Part shown: piece after piece, positions 6,769 to 14,884 of the stretch
How positions within the stretch are numbered: the first letter of the stretch is position 1
How the letters are laid out: each line of letters begins with the position of its first letter
Source: JBBIND01 sp037444075
Lineage (GTDB): Bacteria > Acidobacteriota > Terriglobia > Bryobacterales > Bryobacteraceae
Assembly (NCBI GenBank): GCA_037444075.1
Contig: JBBIND010000029.1
Location: 1 to 44,211, forward strand
Length of the DNA: 44,211 nucleotides
Direction of reading: 5' to 3'
Position numbers and translations under genes: made by a program
The notes under the pieces: generated by a model
What the model was told of the DNA's origin: nothing
Database searches by the model: none
The model's input: only the letters and a program-made list of their open reading frames with translations

Positions 6769-8342
6769 TACTCCTTTAAATCTCTCACCGCGCGCACCTG
6801 GCTGCCGGGGAACAATTCCTGAAACCGCTGGACTTCAGGATGAGACAGGGCGCGTTGCGTGGCCTCGTCTCGCGCCTTTGCCTTTTCCTGCGGCGGCGCA
6901 AGTGCGGCCTCCCCCTGGCTGGCGATGAACTTCACTTTCAGAGGCCGTCCCGCCAGACGTTCCACAACTATGAGCAGGTCTTTGGAGCCCAGCGCCAGGG
7001 AGTACTCGCGGGGCGCCGCGATCTGAAGTTCCCCGGCCGTTTCCGCGATTTCGGCCGACTCGACAGCGTCCGCGATGAACGTCATTCCCTGTTCGGTGAG
7101 AGCGGCGTGCAGTCTTTGCTTCCAGCTTCCGGACGGCGCGGCGGCGGATGGTTTCGCCGCGGTTGTTGTTTGGGGAGCGGCCGCGCGCGCAGGTTTGGGC
7201 GCGGGCGGCGACGCAGCCGCGGGCAATGAGGAGAGCGCCTCCTCGATGCTCACCAGCCGGCCGGCGTGGACCATGCGCAGGAGGCCGATTTCCAGGTGCA
7301 GCCGGGGCTGCAGGGAAAACTGCAGTTCCCTGTACAGGTCCAGCGTGATTTGCAGGTAGCGCGTCAGGTCCTCTTCCGAAAACGCGGCCGCTGTTTCGCT
7401 CAGCCGTTGGCGCTGCGCCGGTGAGGCGGCGATCAGCCGGCTCTCCGCTCCGGCGATGCGCGCTACCAGGAGGTTGCGGAAATACCGCGCCAATTCACGG
7501 CAGAAGTGCTGGAGGTTTTGCCCATTGCGCTCCAGCTCATGAACCATTTCCAGCATGCTTTGCGAGTTGGCGTCCAGCAAAGCGGCCGTCACTTGTTCGA
7601 GTGTTTCCAGCGAGAACTGCCCGAGCAGGCGCCGGACCTCCTGAGCCTGCAACGACGCGCCGCAACAGGCGATGGCCTGATCCAACGCTGACAACGAATC
7701 CCGCACGCTGCCATCGCCATACTGCGCCAGCGACTCGAGCACTTCCGCTTCAGCCTGAATGCCTTCCTGTTCGCAGATCCACTCCATGCGGCCGATGATG
7801 GCGTTGAACTCCACCGAGCGGAAACTGAACTGCTGGCAGCGGGAGATGATGGTGGCCGGGATCTTGTGCGCCTCCGTCGTGCAAAGCATGAAGACCACCC
7901 ACTCGGGCGGCTCCTCCAGCGTCTTCAGCAGCGCGTTGAAGGCCTCGTTGGTGATCTGATGGGCTTCGTCGATGATGAAGACCTTGAACCGGTCCCTGGC
8001 CGGGCGGTAGCGTATGTTTTCGCGCAGTTCCCGCATCTCGTTGATGCCGCGGTTGGAAGCGGCGTCAATCTCGATCACGTCCACGGAATTGCTGGCCGCG
8101 ATTTCCAGGCAACTGGCGCAACTGCCGCAGGGCGCTTTGGAGGGGCCTTCGGCGCAGTTCAGGCACCGGGCCAGGATGCGCGCCACCGTGGTCTTGCCCG
8201 TGCCGCGTTGCCCGGCAAAGATGTAGCCGTGCGCGACCCGGCCCAGCGCAATGGCGTTTTCCAGGGTTTGGCGGATGTGTTCCTGGCCGATCAGCTCCTC
8301 GAAGCTCTGGGGCCGGTACTTGCGCGCGATAACCTGATACAT
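6768..8342 (-). CDS. dnaX: DNA polymerase III subunits gamma/tau
   Basis: A 524-residue clamp-loader ATPase. Walker A is GQRGTGKTT, Walker B/DExx is IIDEAHQ, and the zinc finger reads CLNCAEGPSKAPCGSC plus a further Cys. The sensor region CTTEAHKIPATIISRCQ is present. The C-terminal part after about residue 370 is Ala/Pro-rich and then forms a short tau-like domain. I start it at ATG 8342 (MYQVIARKYRPQSFEELIGQ), which matches family N-termini. An upstream in-frame GTG at 8384 lies inside the SRP RNA gene and is rejected. No A-rich slippery heptamer for a gamma-producing frameshift was noticed. It directly follows ffs and is translationally coupled to ybaB. Confidence 0.96.
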   Translation of the reverse strand: MYQVIARKYRPQSFEELIGQEHIRQTLENAIALGRVAHGYIFAGQRGTGKTTVARILARCLNCAEGPSKAPCGSCASCLEIAASNSVDVIEIDAASNRGINEMRELRENIRYRPARDRFKVFIIDEAHQITNEAFNALLKTLEEPPEWVVFMLCTTEAHKIPATIISRCQQFSFRSVEFNAIIGRMEWICEQEGIQAEAEVLESLAQYGDGSVRDSLSALDQAIACCGASLQAQEVRRLLGQFSLETLEQVTAALLDANSQSMLEMVHELERNGQNLQHFCRELARYFRNLLVARIAGAESRLIAASPAQRQRLSETAAAFSEEDLTRYLQITLDLYRELQFSLQPRLHLEIGLLRMVHAGRLVSIEEALSSLPAAASPPAPKPARAAAPQTTTAAKPSAAAPSGSWKQRLHAALTEQGMTFIADAVESAEIAETAGELQIAAPREYSLALGSKDLLIVVERLAGRPLKVKFIASQGEAALAPPQEKAKARDEATQRALSHPEVQRFQELFPGSQVRAVRDLKE

Positions 8343-8358
8343 CGGAGGGGAACCCAGT

Positions 8359-8467
8359 GCCAGACGCCGGGTTGTCCGCGGCACACGAGCCGCACCGCTA
8401 CCGTTGCTTCCTTCCAGACCTGGCGGGGTTTGCGGCCGCCCATTGCACGGAGCCCGGCGCCTGACAA
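8359..8467 (-). ncRNA. ffs: Signal recognition particle RNA, small bacterial type
   Basis: Reading the minus strand, the core helix-8 sequence CCAGGTCTGGAAGGAAGCA is the SRP RNA hallmark that binds Ffh. Terminal stems CAGGCGCCGGG (8463-8453) and CCCGGCGTCTG (8371-8361) pair over 11 bp with a single G-U wobble, which defines a roughly 105-nt RNA like E. coli 4.5S. The gene is immediately upstream of dnaX, the arrangement seen in Bacillus and others. Exact ends are uncertain by a few nucleotides. Confidence 0.93.
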
Positions 8468-8473
8468 CCTCCT

Positions 8474-8479
8474 ATCGTA
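8474..8479 (-). promoter_or_regulatory. Candidate -10 box for SRP RNA
   Basis: TACGAT on the minus strand ends 6 nt before G8467/8468, which is close to the base of the SRP RNA terminal stem. A weak TTCTTG hexamer lies 17 nt further upstream. The position fits an SRP RNA promoter; strength is unknown. Confidence 0.4.
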
Positions 8480-8508
8480 GCACCCCTTCCGGGGGACAAG
8501 AAAGAAGC

Positions 8509-8955
8509 TCAGCTCAGCCGCGCTTTCACCAATTCGCTCAATGCCTTCCCGTCCACGCGCTTGCCCGCCAGCCTGGCCTGAGCCGCCTTCATCACGGCGC
8601 CCATCTGCTTGATTGAGGAAGCCTGCGTCTCGGCGATGGCTTCGGCCACGGCCGCCTCCATTTCCTCCGCTCCGGGTGTGGCCGGCAGGTAGCCCTCGAT
8701 CAGCCGCATCTCGGCTTCCTCGCTTGCCGCCAGGTCTTCCCGCCCGCCCTTGCGGAACATTTCCGCCGCTTCGCGGCGCTGCTTGAGCAGGGTGTTGAGC
8801 ACTTGCATCTCCGTGGCCTCGTCAAGCGCCCGCATGCTGTCCACTTCGTGCCTCTTCAGGGCCGTCTTGATCATCCGCAGAGCGCTCAGCCGGGCTGCAT
8901 CCCGGGCCTTCATGGCCCCCGCAATTTCCTTCTCCAAGCGTTCAATTAAGGGCAT
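8509..8955 (-). CDS. GatB/YqeY domain-containing protein
   Basis: A 148-residue YqeY-type protein, related to the tail domain of the GatB amidotransferase subunit. Features include LIERLEKEIAGAMKARDA, then RLSALRMIKTALKRHEVD, the segment ETQASSIKQMGAVMKAA and the C-terminal VDGKALSELVKARL. The family is widespread and believed to be tRNA-associated; its exact role is unclear. The frame is open far upstream to about 9645, but that part is antisense to the aminotransferase. ATG 8955 (MPLIERLEKE) gives the standard family length. It lies just upstream of the SRP RNA and divergent from the aminotransferase. Confidence 0.9.
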   Translation of the reverse strand: MPLIERLEKEIAGAMKARDAARLSALRMIKTALKRHEVDSMRALDEATEMQVLNTLLKQRREAAEMFRKGGREDLAASEEAEMRLIEGYLPATPGAEEMEAAVAEAIAETQASSIKQMGAVMKAAQARLAGKRVDGKALSELVKARLS

Positions 8956-8988
8956 GATGTCTGATATTCTAAGTGGTTCACTACCGCC

Positions 8989-10158
8989 ATGCATATACGC
9001 AAACTTAGACTGCTGACTCCCGGACCGACCCCACTGTACCCGCCCGCTTTGCACGCCATGATGGGCTCGGACATCCACCACCGCACGGAGGACTTCCGTA
9101 CGCTCTACCGCTCCACAGTGGCTGACCTGAAGGAAGTCATGGGAACATCCTACGACGTTCTCCCCCTGGTTGCCTCGGGTACGGGCGCCATGGAAGCTGC
9201 GGTCTCGAATTTGTTCCGCCGCGGCGACAAAGTCATCGTATGCTCGGCGGGCAAGTTCGGAGAACGTTGGGTGGACATAACGAAAGCGTTCGGTTTGGAG
9301 CCCGTCGTGCTCAAGGTTGACTACGGGCAGGTTGTGAAACCTGAGGCTGTCCAGGAGAAACTGGCCGAGCCAGGCGTGCGTGGCGTCTTCGTGCAGGCGT
9401 CGGAGACTTCTACCGGCGCGTCGCACGACGTTCAGGCGATGGCTGAGGCCATCCGCAAGACGGACGCGATCTTCGTGATTGACGCCATCACCGGTCTCGG
9501 CACCATGCCGCTGGATATCGAAGGCTGGGGTTTGGATGTCGTCATCGGCGGCTCGCAGAAAGCTTTCATGATTCCGCCCGGCCTGGCGTTTCTCTCCGTC
9601 AGCCCGAAGGCTTGGGAGTTTGCCGCCACTTCGGATTTGCCGCACTACTACTTCGACCTGAAGAAAGAGAAGAAGAACGCCGACGCCGGGGAGTCAAGCT
9701 GGACGCCGTCCACGTCCCTGCTGCTGGCCCTGCACGCGGCGCTGCAATACGTGAAAAGCCTGGGCATGGCGAAGCTGGTGGAGAACGCGCAGTTGCTGGC
9801 GCGGGCCACCCGCTCTGCTGTCACGGCTATCGGGCTGGAACTGTTCGCTCCGGAGAGCCCGGGGTCAGCGGTTACCGCCGTCAAGGCTCCGGAAGGCATG
9901 GATTCCGGCGTCATCGTCAAGGAGTTTCGAACGCGGTTCGGCGCCATCATCGCCAACGGCCAGGGTTCGATGAAGGGCAAGATCTTCCGGGTGGCTCACC
10001 TCGGTTATTTCGACTTCACTGACCTGTTTGCCGTCATCGCGGAACTGGAACTCATCCTGGCGGCGCAAGGGCAGCCGGTAACTCTCGGCGCCGGCGTTGC
10101 CGCTGTGCAGCAAATCTACGCGGAAGCGGCCGGCCTGAGCAAGGCCGCCAAGGCATAA
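8989..10158 (+). CDS. Class V aminotransferase, probably phosphoserine aminotransferase in function
   Basis: A 389-residue PLP enzyme of the alanine-glyoxylate/serine-pyruvate aminotransferase family. It begins with LLTPGPTPLYPPAL, contains VASGTGAMEAAVSNL (phosphate-cup region), VIDAITGLGTMPLDIEGW with the PLP aspartate, and GGSQKAFMIPPG with the Schiff-base lysine. The gene ends 32 nt before serA and is on the same strand. Class V aminotransferases of this type replace canonical SerC in some bacteria and archaea. Context therefore suggests it converts 3-phosphohydroxypyruvate to phosphoserine. Family membership is secure; the substrate is inferred from the neighbour. Confidence 0.88.
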   Translation: MHIRKLRLLTPGPTPLYPPALHAMMGSDIHHRTEDFRTLYRSTVADLKEVMGTSYDVLPLVASGTGAMEAAVSNLFRRGDKVIVCSAGKFGERWVDITKAFGLEPVVLKVDYGQVVKPEAVQEKLAEPGVRGVFVQASETSTGASHDVQAMAEAIRKTDAIFVIDAITGLGTMPLDIEGWGLDVVIGGSQKAFMIPPGLAFLSVSPKAWEFAATSDLPHYYFDLKKEKKNADAGESSWTPSTSLLLALHAALQYVKSLGMAKLVENAQLLARATRSAVTAIGLELFAPESPGSAVTAVKAPEGMDSGVIVKEFRTRFGAIIANGQGSMKGKIFRVAHLGYFDFTDLFAVIAELELILAAQGQPVTLGAGVAAVQQIYAEAAGLSKAAKA

Positions 10159-10190
10159 AGGGCGAAGCCCGACGTCCAGGAGGTGCGACC

Positions 10191-11783
10191 ATGAAGATCC
10201 TTGTAGCTGAACCGGTGGCGCAGGCGGGAATCGAAAATCTCAAGGCGCAACCCGGCTGGGATGTGATCGTTTCCAACCCGAAGGAATACCAGAATCACCT
10301 GGCCGACGCCGAGGCGATGCTGGTGCGCAGCGCCGTGAAGGTGACCCGCGACGTGCTGGCGCAAGCGCCGAAGCTGCGCGTCATCGGGCGCGCCGGTGTG
10401 GGCGTGGACAACGTCGACCTGGAAGCCGCCACGGCCGCCGGAGTGCTCGTAATGAACACGCCGGGCGGCAACGCCGTGTCCGTGGCGGAACACACGCTGG
10501 CGCTGATGCTGGCCCTGGCTCGGTCTATTCCTCAGGCGAGCGCATCCACCAAGAGCGGCCGCTGGGAGAAAAAGAAGTACATGGGCGGCGAACTGCGCGG
10601 CAAGACGCTCGGCGTCATCGGCTTGGGCAGCATCGGGCGCGAAGTGGCTTTGCGTGCCCGCGCCCTGGAGATGCGCATCCTTGCTTGCGACCCCTACGTC
10701 AGCACTCAGCGCGCCACGGACCTCGGCCTGGAACTGGTCGAAATGCGGCAACTGCTGGCCGAGAGCGACTACATCAGCCTGCACATGGCGCTCACGCCGG
10801 AAACGCGCGGCATGTTGTCCGCGGAAGCGTTCGCGCAGATGAAGTCCGGCGTGCGGATCGTCAACTGCGCCCGCGGCGAACTGATCGATGAAGAAGCGCT
10901 GCGTGAGGCGCTGGTTTCGGGCAAGGTGGGCGGCGCGGCTTTGGATGTTTTCTCTCCGGAGCCTCCGGCGGCGGAAAACCCGTTGCTCGCCGTTGAAAAC
11001 CTCATCGCCACCCCTCACATCGGCGGCTCCACGGAGGAGGCGCAGGAGATTGTGGGCGTGCGCATCGTCGAGCAACTCGTCGAGTATCTGAAAAACGGCG
11101 TGGTCATCAATGCCGTCAATATGCCGGCCATTTCTCCCGAAGAGTATCGGGCTGTAGGCCCTTACGTGAATCTGGCCGAGCGCCTTGGCACGTTTGCCGC
11201 TTACATCGCCGCGGGCAATCCCCGAACGGTGCGGCTCGTGTATCAGGGGAAACTTGCCGAGGGCAACACGCAACTGATACGCAATGCCGGCCTGGCGGGA
11301 GTGCTGAACCGGTCGCTCGAACAGAAGGCCAACGTAGTGAACGCCATGTCGCTGGCCTCACAGCGAGGCTGGAACGTGGCTGAGCGGCACGAAGCGCGGG
11401 CGGGTCGCCTGGACTCGGTTCTTCTGGAAGTGGAGACGGACTCAGCCACTACCTTCGTCCTGGGAGCCGTCGTCCTGGGCAAACCGCGCCTGCTGATGGT
11501 GGACAACATCTCCTGTGAGGCTACCTTGGCCGGCCACCTCATCTTCATGAAGAATGAGGACGTGCCCGGCGTCATCGGCCATGTCGGCAGTGTGCTGGGG
11601 CAAAACGGCATCAACATCGCGAACTTCTCTCTGGGGAGGCAGGATGCTCCGGCGGCGGCAGGCATGCCGCTGGAGGCGGTAGCCGTCGTCGAGACTGACG
11701 GGCCGGTGGGCGAACCGGTGCTGGCCCAGTTGCGGGAAAACCCGGCTGTCCGCCTGGCGCGTCCGGTGCAGTTTGCCGAGTAG
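10191..11783 (+). CDS. serA: D-3-phosphoglycerate dehydrogenase
   Basis: A 530-residue long-type SerA, which oxidises 3-phosphoglycerate with NAD+ in the first step of serine synthesis. Domains in order: substrate-binding halves (KLRVIGRAGVGVDNVDLEAA), NAD-binding Rossmann (GVIGLGSIGREVALRAR), catalytic residues in NCARGELIDEEAL and TPHIGGSTEEAQ, an intervening allosteric domain (about 315-450), and a C-terminal ACT domain (MKNEDVPGVIGHVGSVLGQ) that usually binds serine for feedback inhibition. A strong AGGAGGTG ribosome binding site precedes ATG 10191. It is cotranscribed with the upstream aminotransferase. Confidence 0.96.
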   Translation: MKILVAEPVAQAGIENLKAQPGWDVIVSNPKEYQNHLADAEAMLVRSAVKVTRDVLAQAPKLRVIGRAGVGVDNVDLEAATAAGVLVMNTPGGNAVSVAEHTLALMLALARSIPQASASTKSGRWEKKKYMGGELRGKTLGVIGLGSIGREVALRARALEMRILACDPYVSTQRATDLGLELVEMRQLLAESDYISLHMALTPETRGMLSAEAFAQMKSGVRIVNCARGELIDEEALREALVSGKVGGAALDVFSPEPPAAENPLLAVENLIATPHIGGSTEEAQEIVGVRIVEQLVEYLKNGVVINAVNMPAISPEEYRAVGPYVNLAERLGTFAAYIAAGNPRTVRLVYQGKLAEGNTQLIRNAGLAGVLNRSLEQKANVVNAMSLASQRGWNVAERHEARAGRLDSVLLEVETDSATTFVLGAVVLGKPRLLMVDNISCEATLAGHLIFMKNEDVPGVIGHVGSVLGQNGINIANFSLGRQDAPAAAGMPLEAVAVVETDGPVGEPVLAQLRENPAVRLARPVQFAE

Positions 11784-11855
11784 TCACAGACGGAGCAGAT
11801 CAGGCAAGAGAGCGGAATTCCAACAAGTTGCCCGGGCCGACAGGCACGGTTTGGT

Positions 11856-11884
11856 TTGCCCGCCCGATTGCCTTGTGCTATTCT
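11856..11884 (+). promoter_or_regulatory. Candidate promoter for the RRM gene
   Basis: TTGCCC (11856-11861) and TATTCT (11879-11884) are separated by exactly 17 nt, each matching 4 of 6 consensus positions. The predicted start near 11891 gives a leader of about 65 nt before the RRM gene. Moderate-to-low confidence because neither box is strong. Confidence 0.4.
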
Positions 11885-11954
11885 GGAGATGCTTTCATGG
11901 GCTTCGCCTTCCCGTTTGGCCCCACTATCGTCCTGGAGTGTTAACAGCCACCGA

Positions 11955-12350
11955 ATGAGCTTCACCGTATTTCTCGGAAATCTCCCCCTCTGGGTGACCG
12001 CCGACGATATTAAATCCTGGCTCGCCGCAGAAAACCTGGTCGCCGATTCTGTCAAAGTAATCCGCAATCCGGATACTCAAGAATCCAAAGGTTTCGCTTT
12101 TGTCGAAACTCCCAACAGCGATGAGATGAACGCCATCATCCGCCGCTTTGATCGGGCTCCGCTCGAGGACCGTTTGCTGCGCGCTAATCCCGCTCAGCCG
12201 GCGCGTCCCAGGGGCCAGGCTCCGCCGCGCAGCGGGCCGCCCGCGGATGCCGCCCGGAAGGTGGCGCCGAAGCGCCGCAAGCGGACCGGACGGCCAGGGG
12301 CCGATTCCCCGCAGAGCGCTTTCGCCGAAGAACTCGCCAAGGCTCTCTAG
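11955..12350 (+). CDS. RRM-domain RNA-binding protein
   Basis: A 131-residue protein with one RNA recognition motif at residues 1-80: RNP2 is VFLGNLP and RNP1 is KGFAFVET. The tail (about 81-131) is rich in Pro, Arg, Lys and Gly, typical of bacterial glycine- or arginine-tailed RRM proteins. Such proteins bind single-stranded RNA, often in cold adaptation or mRNA handling; the role here is not known. I start at ATG 11955 (MSFTVFLGNLP); the frame is open further upstream but without any domain. It is probably a single-gene unit, followed by two hairpins. Confidence 0.88.
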   Translation: MSFTVFLGNLPLWVTADDIKSWLAAENLVADSVKVIRNPDTQESKGFAFVETPNSDEMNAIIRRFDRAPLEDRLLRANPAQPARPRGQAPPRSGPPADAARKVAPKRRKRTGRPGADSPQSAFAEELAKAL

Positions 12351-12409
12351 ACTGGCGCTGTACGTGCGCCAGTACATCGTTCTTCGGCAACCCGCCGGGC
12401 TGGTTGCCG
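12351..12409 (+). terminator. Two tandem perfect hairpins after the RRM gene
   Basis: Immediately after the stop codon, ACTGGCGC (12351-12358) pairs with GCGCCAGT (12366-12373) across a 7-nt loop. Twelve nt later, CGGCAACC (12385-12392) pairs with GGTTGCCG (12402-12409) across 9 nt. Both stems are perfect 8-mers. Neither has a clear U-tract, so they may be weak terminators or 3'-end protecting structures. Confidence 0.45.
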
Positions 12410-12462
12410 GACTCATTCCTCCCCGCCTCCCCCCATGGCTTTAGCCGAGCCACAGCTAATGC

Positions 12463-12468
12463 TATACT
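12463..12468 (+). promoter_or_regulatory. Candidate -10 box for the yacL-ispD-ispF unit
   Basis: TATACT lies in the context GCTATACTTT, identical over 10 nt to the box between uvrC and the TPR gene. It is 70 nt upstream of the YacL-like start. No good -35 element is visible at 17 nt spacing. Confidence 0.35.
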
Positions 12469-12538
12469 TTTCTCCCGTGGCCACGGTTTGCAATAGTCTT
12501 CATCTTCATAAGTTAGCCGGGTCACGTTGGAGCGTGAC

Positions 12539-13609
12539 ATGGTTTACGACTTACTAATTGTCCGCATTCTTTTCGTGCTCCTGGTCGGCGGGTTGGCTTT
12601 CATCATTCAACCCTTCGGCTTACCGCAGCCCTTGGCGGTGGTCTTGGGCCTGGCTCTGGGCGCAGCGGTTATCATCTTCGAGATTCGCCTCAAGCAGGTC
12701 AGCCTGAAGCGGCTGATAGGGGCGGCCATCGGTTCGGTGCTGGGGATCCTGGGAGCTTACCTCATGGTGCTGGTGCTGCACCAATCCCTGCCGGGCGATT
12801 CCGGCACGGTGCCCTTTATTCAGCTTTCCGTCCTCCTGCTGATGACCTACGTCGGTCTTGTGGTGGGCGCCAACAAGGGCGACATGCTGAACCTCGCCGC
12901 GTTGGGCGGGTTGTTCGGAGGGGAGAAAGCCACCAAGCACACCTTCAAGATTCTCGATACCAGCGTCATTATTGACGGCCGCATCGCCGACGTTGCCGAG
13001 ACCGGGTTTCTGGACGGCACCCTGGTGGTGCCGCAATTCGTCCTCCGGGAGCTGCAATTGGTGGCCGATTCGGCCGATTCCATGAAACGCAATCGCGGGC
13101 GCCGCGGGCTCGACATCCTTCAACGGTTGCAGAAGATGACGCAATTGGCGGTGCAGATCATCGAGGACGATTTCGCGCACGTGCGCGAGGTCGATATGAA
13201 GCTGATTGAGTTGGCCAAAGTCTACGATTGCAAGATTGTCACCAACGACTTCAACCTGAACAAAGTGGCCCAACTGCACGGTGTTCAGGTGCTGAACATC
13301 AATGAGCTGGCCAATTCTCTCAAGCCTGTCGTGCTGCCCGGCGAAACCATGCGGGTGTTCATCCTGAAAGAGGGCAAAGAACACAGCCAAGGCGTGGCGT
13401 ACCTGGACGACGGCACCATGGTGGTGGTGGACAACGCCCGCAAGATGATCTCCAAGACCATCGAAGTCACCGTCACCAGCGTGCTGCAAACCACCGCCGG
13501 CAAGATGATCTTTGGGCGGTTTGACGAAAAGGCGCACGCCGTTTTTGACAAGTCCCAGGATAGGCAGGAGCGTCCGGGACGTGAATCAAACGCCGGGTTG
13601 GCGCGCTGA
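12539..13609 (+). CDS. YacL-like integral membrane PIN/TRAM protein
   Basis: A 356-residue protein. Residues 1-120 contain about four hydrophobic segments (ILFVLLVGGLAFII; LAVVLGLALGAAVIIF; GAAIGSVLGILGAYLMVLVL; FIQLSVLLLMTYVGLVVG). A PIN nuclease domain follows, starting at KILDTSVIIDGRIADV with further acidic residues in LIELAKVYDCKIVTNDFNL. A TRAM domain lies near the C-terminus. ATG 12539 is preferred to TTG 12527 because GGAG (12529-12532) is well placed for it. The gene precedes ispD and ispF, an order also found in Bacillus (yacL-ispD-ispF). It is probably an RNA-directed membrane ribonuclease; the substrate is unknown. Confidence 0.9.
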   Translation: MVYDLLIVRILFVLLVGGLAFIIQPFGLPQPLAVVLGLALGAAVIIFEIRLKQVSLKRLIGAAIGSVLGILGAYLMVLVLHQSLPGDSGTVPFIQLSVLLLMTYVGLVVGANKGDMLNLAALGGLFGGEKATKHTFKILDTSVIIDGRIADVAETGFLDGTLVVPQFVLRELQLVADSADSMKRNRGRRGLDILQRLQKMTQLAVQIIEDDFAHVREVDMKLIELAKVYDCKIVTNDFNLNKVAQLHGVQVLNINELANSLKPVVLPGETMRVFILKEGKEHSQGVAYLDDGTMVVVDNARKMISKTIEVTVTSVLQTTAGKMIFGRFDEKAHAVFDKSQDRQERPGRESNAGLAR

Positions 13610-13651
13610 AGCGCCCCGGGCCGGCATTGATGCGGATACAATAGGGAACGC

Positions 13652-14386
13652 ATGGCAGCGATGAAGGTGGCCGTCATCATCCCGGCGGCGGGGTTGGGTA
13701 CGCGCATGCGGGGCGCCTCTCCGGAAAGCGAGGGCACGAGCCGCAAGCAATTCATGCAGTTGGAGGGTGCTCCCATCCTGCTGCACACCATCCGCAAGTT
13801 TGCCGGGTCGCCGCTCGTATCCGAGATTGTCGTGGCCCTTCGCAAGGAGGACTTCACCTGGGCGAGTTCCCTGTTGCGGAAGGAGCCGCAGAGCAAACCG
13901 GTGCGGCTGGTCGAGGGTGGCCACTCGCGGCAGCATTCCGTGGCCAACGCTCTGGCTAGCCTGGCCAAGGACACGAACCTGGTAGCCGTGCACGACGCGG
14001 TGCGTCCCTTTATCGCCCCAGCCGTACTGGAGAAGGTGATCCTCACAGCCGGCGAAACCGGCGCCGCCATCGTCGGAATTGTGCCGGTGGACACGGTCAA
14101 ACAGGTTCGCCTTGACAAGATTCGCGGCACGCTGCCGCGCGAAGGGCTGGTGCTTGCCCAGACTCCCCAAGTCTTTGCCTACGAGCTGCTGTTAGAGGCC
14201 TTTGAGAAGGCGAGCACCGACGGTTTCATCGGCACCGACGAGGCCAGCCTGGTGGAGCGTCTCGAACGGGTGGAGGTCAGCGTGGTGGCGGGCAGCGATC
14301 GCAACATCAAGATCACCCGGCCCAGCGACATGGAACTGGCGCGGCTCTTCCTGGCTGAGGAGGCTGCCCGGCGCAAGGCGAGTTGA
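13652..14386 (+). CDS. ispD: 2-C-methyl-D-erythritol 4-phosphate cytidylyltransferase
   Basis: A 244-residue IspD, joining CTP and MEP in the non-mevalonate isoprenoid pathway. The nucleotide-binding loop IPAAGLGTRM, the segment EGGHSRQHSVANAL, the catalytic region VAVHDAVRPF and TPQVFAYELL are all present. ATG 13652 has AGGGA 4 nt upstream; ATG 13661 is an alternative. The stop overlaps the ispF start (TGATG), so the two are translationally coupled. Confidence 0.95.
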   Translation: MAAMKVAVIIPAAGLGTRMRGASPESEGTSRKQFMQLEGAPILLHTIRKFAGSPLVSEIVVALRKEDFTWASSLLRKEPQSKPVRLVEGGHSRQHSVANALASLAKDTNLVAVHDAVRPFIAPAVLEKVILTAGETGAAIVGIVPVDTVKQVRLDKIRGTLPREGLVLAQTPQVFAYELLLEAFEKASTDGFIGTDEASLVERLERVEVSVVAGSDRNIKITRPSDMELARLFLAEEAARRKAS

Positions 14387-14883
14387 TGGCGGCCGGGGCA
14401 GGCGAGTACCGTAGCGGCACGGGCTGGGATTCCCATCGTGTCGGAGCCGGAGGGAGCATCACGCTGGGAGGTGTTTCCATCCCCGCCCCGTTCGGGCTGG
14501 AAGGCCATTCCGACGCTGACGTGCTGGCCCACGCCATCACGGACGCTTTGCTGGGAGCGGCCGCCTTGGGAGACATCGGCCAGCATTTCCCCGACACCGA
14601 TCCTCGCTGGACCGGAGCCGAGAGCTTGCAGTTTGTGCGGCACGCCGCACAACTGCTCGGCGAGCGCGGCTTTACCGTGGTGCACGTGGACGCTACAGTG
14701 ATCCTGGAACAACCCAAACTCGGGCCTTACCGCGAGCCCATACGCCTGAAATTGGCGGAGTGCCTGGGCCTGGAGCCCGACAGGGTCTCAGTGAAGTTCA
14801 AGACCGCGGAACGGGTGGGTCCGGTCGGCGAGGGGCTCTCGGCCGAGGCTCAAGCCATCGCTACCGTTTTTCGGCCTGCCTGA
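14386..14883 (+). CDS. ispF: 2-C-methyl-D-erythritol 2,4-cyclodiphosphate synthase
   Basis: A 165-residue IspF, forming MEcPP with loss of CMP. Metal ligands lie in GTGWDSHRV and in HSDADVLAHAITDALLGA. Further motifs are DIGQHFPDTD and the C-terminal FKTAERVGPVGEGLSAEA. Its ATG overlaps the ispD stop codon, and it ends 1 nt from the end of the convergent M28 peptidase gene. Length is normal for the family. Confidence 0.95.
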   Translation: MAAGAGEYRSGTGWDSHRVGAGGSITLGGVSIPAPFGLEGHSDADVLAHAITDALLGAAALGDIGQHFPDTDPRWTGAESLQFVRHAAQLLGERGFTVVHVDATVILEQPKLGPYREPIRLKLAECLGLEPDRVSVKFKTAERVGPVGEGLSAEAQAIATVFRPA

Positions 14884-14884
14884 A

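Noticed and set aside
6768..8342. Programmed frameshift in dnaX to make the gamma subunit.
   Set aside because: No A-AAA-AAG type slippery heptamer was found in the minus-strand reading.
8956..9645. N-terminal extension of the YqeY protein to a total of 378 residues.
   Set aside because: The extension is antisense to the class V aminotransferase and has no family similarity; ATG 8955 gives the normal YqeY length.
10159..10190. Riboswitch upstream of serA.
   Set aside because: The gap is only 32 nt and filled by a ribosome binding site; no room for an aptamer.
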